Source of the DNA: Spirochaetaceae bacterium
GTDB lineage: Bacteria; Spirochaetota; Spirochaetia; SZUA-6; Fen-1364
Direction: 5' to 3'
DNA: 5,651 nucleotides
Assembly (NCBI GenBank): GCA_003154555.1
Contig: PMDT01000300.1
Coordinates: 4,021 to 9,671 of the forward strand
Shown here in pieces: positions 5,323 through 5,651 of this stretch (position 1 is the stretch's first letter; every line of letters begins with the position of its first letter). Position numbers and translations under genes: made by a program. The notes beneath the pieces were generated by a model. It did no database searches. It worked only from the letters and a program-made list of their open reading frames with translations, and had not been told where the DNA came from.

Positions 5323-5651
5323 ATGGTCGCGGCACTCGGCAGGTGGGCAAACGGCAAGGCGAGGGACTCCGCCTATGCCCTGGGATTCTTTTTCCAGGTG
5401 CTCAAGGAGACGGCGCTCTTCATGCGCCGAAAGCAGGTTGCATTCCATGTCCTGGTCCTGCAGATCCTGTTCACGGGCGTGGAGGCAATGAGCATCGTCG
5501 CCCTGATTGCCCTCGCCTTTGGAGCGGTGATCATTGTGGAAGGCGGGACCGTGCTTCCACGGTTCGGACAGACCAGCCTCCTGTACTCCATCCTCATCGT
5601 TGTCATCACCCGTGAGCTCGGCCCCATCCTCACCGCTTTCATCATCATCGC
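5323..5651 (+). CDS. mlaE: MlaE-family ABC transporter permease, N-terminal part (3' end outside window)
   Basis: The first 109 codons of an inner-membrane permease of the MlaE family, which with an ATPase (MlaF-like) and an MCE protein (MlaD-like) moves phospholipids between the membranes of diderm bacteria. Residues 1-40 are polar or amphipathic (interfacial helix). About 40-72 are strongly hydrophobic and contain the family-like ILFTGVEAMSIVALIALAFG. Residues 73-84 (EGGTVLPRFGQT) form a short loop, followed by a second hydrophobic segment and the hallmark TRELGPILTAFI at 96-107. The frame runs off the edge; MlaE proteins are usually about 250-270 residues, so well under half is present. 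The start is secure: the in-frame TGA of the upstream PHP gene is 15 bases before the ATG and no other start codon lies between. The gene has no clear Shine-Dalgarno but a good promoter ends just before it. Confidence 0.93.
   Translation, partial: MVAALGRWANGKARDSAYALGFFFQVLKETALFMRRKQVAFHVLVLQILFTGVEAMSIVALIALAFGAVIIVEGGTVLPRFGQTSLLYSILIVVITRELGPILTAFIII

Overview
The window is GC-rich, densely coding bacterial DNA with six protein genes and no RNA gene, insertion sequence, CRISPR array or long non-coding stretch. The lineage cannot be fixed. The MlaE-type lipid-transport permease at the right edge implies a diderm (outer-membrane) bacterium. Strong Shine-Dalgarno sites inside the operon contrast with none at the first genes of transcription units. 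A spirochaete or another GC-rich diderm phylum would fit, but this is a weak inference.

Layout, left to right. (1) Positions 1-1386, plus strand: the C-terminal part of an HrpA-type DEAH RNA helicase whose N-terminal motor lies outside the window. (2) Positions 4389-1422, minus strand: a tight operon aroA > aroB > cyclic-nucleotide-binding regulator. Its two junctions are 4-nt stop/start overlaps (GTGA and ATGA), each preceded by a good Shine-Dalgarno. The last gene converges on the helicase across 35 bp. (3) Positions 4426-5307, plus strand: a PHP-domain phosphoesterase of the RNase AM/YciV type, diverging from aroA across 36 bp. (4) Positions 5323 to the edge, plus strand: the start of an MlaE-family ABC permease, open at the 3' end.

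How the genes relate. AroB (step 2) and AroA (step 6) belong to the shikimate pathway to chorismate. Coupling both to a CAP-like cyclic nucleotide sensor is the most unusual gene-content signal here. The PHP enzyme probably acts in RNA-end or nucleotide turnover, and MlaE in phospholipid traffic; neither has an obvious link to shikimate synthesis.

The most interesting non-coding signal is at the starts of transcription units. The PHP and mlaE ATGs lie 7-8 nt downstream of a good -10 hexamer, have no Shine-Dalgarno, and have an in-frame stop just upstream, which is what leaderless mRNAs would look like. aroA also lacks a Shine-Dalgarno and has at most a very short leader. aroA and the PHP gene share a nearly symmetric -10 core, suggesting one bidirectional promoter. 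I do not see a wholly new multi-gene system; the findings are mainly regulatory and contextual.
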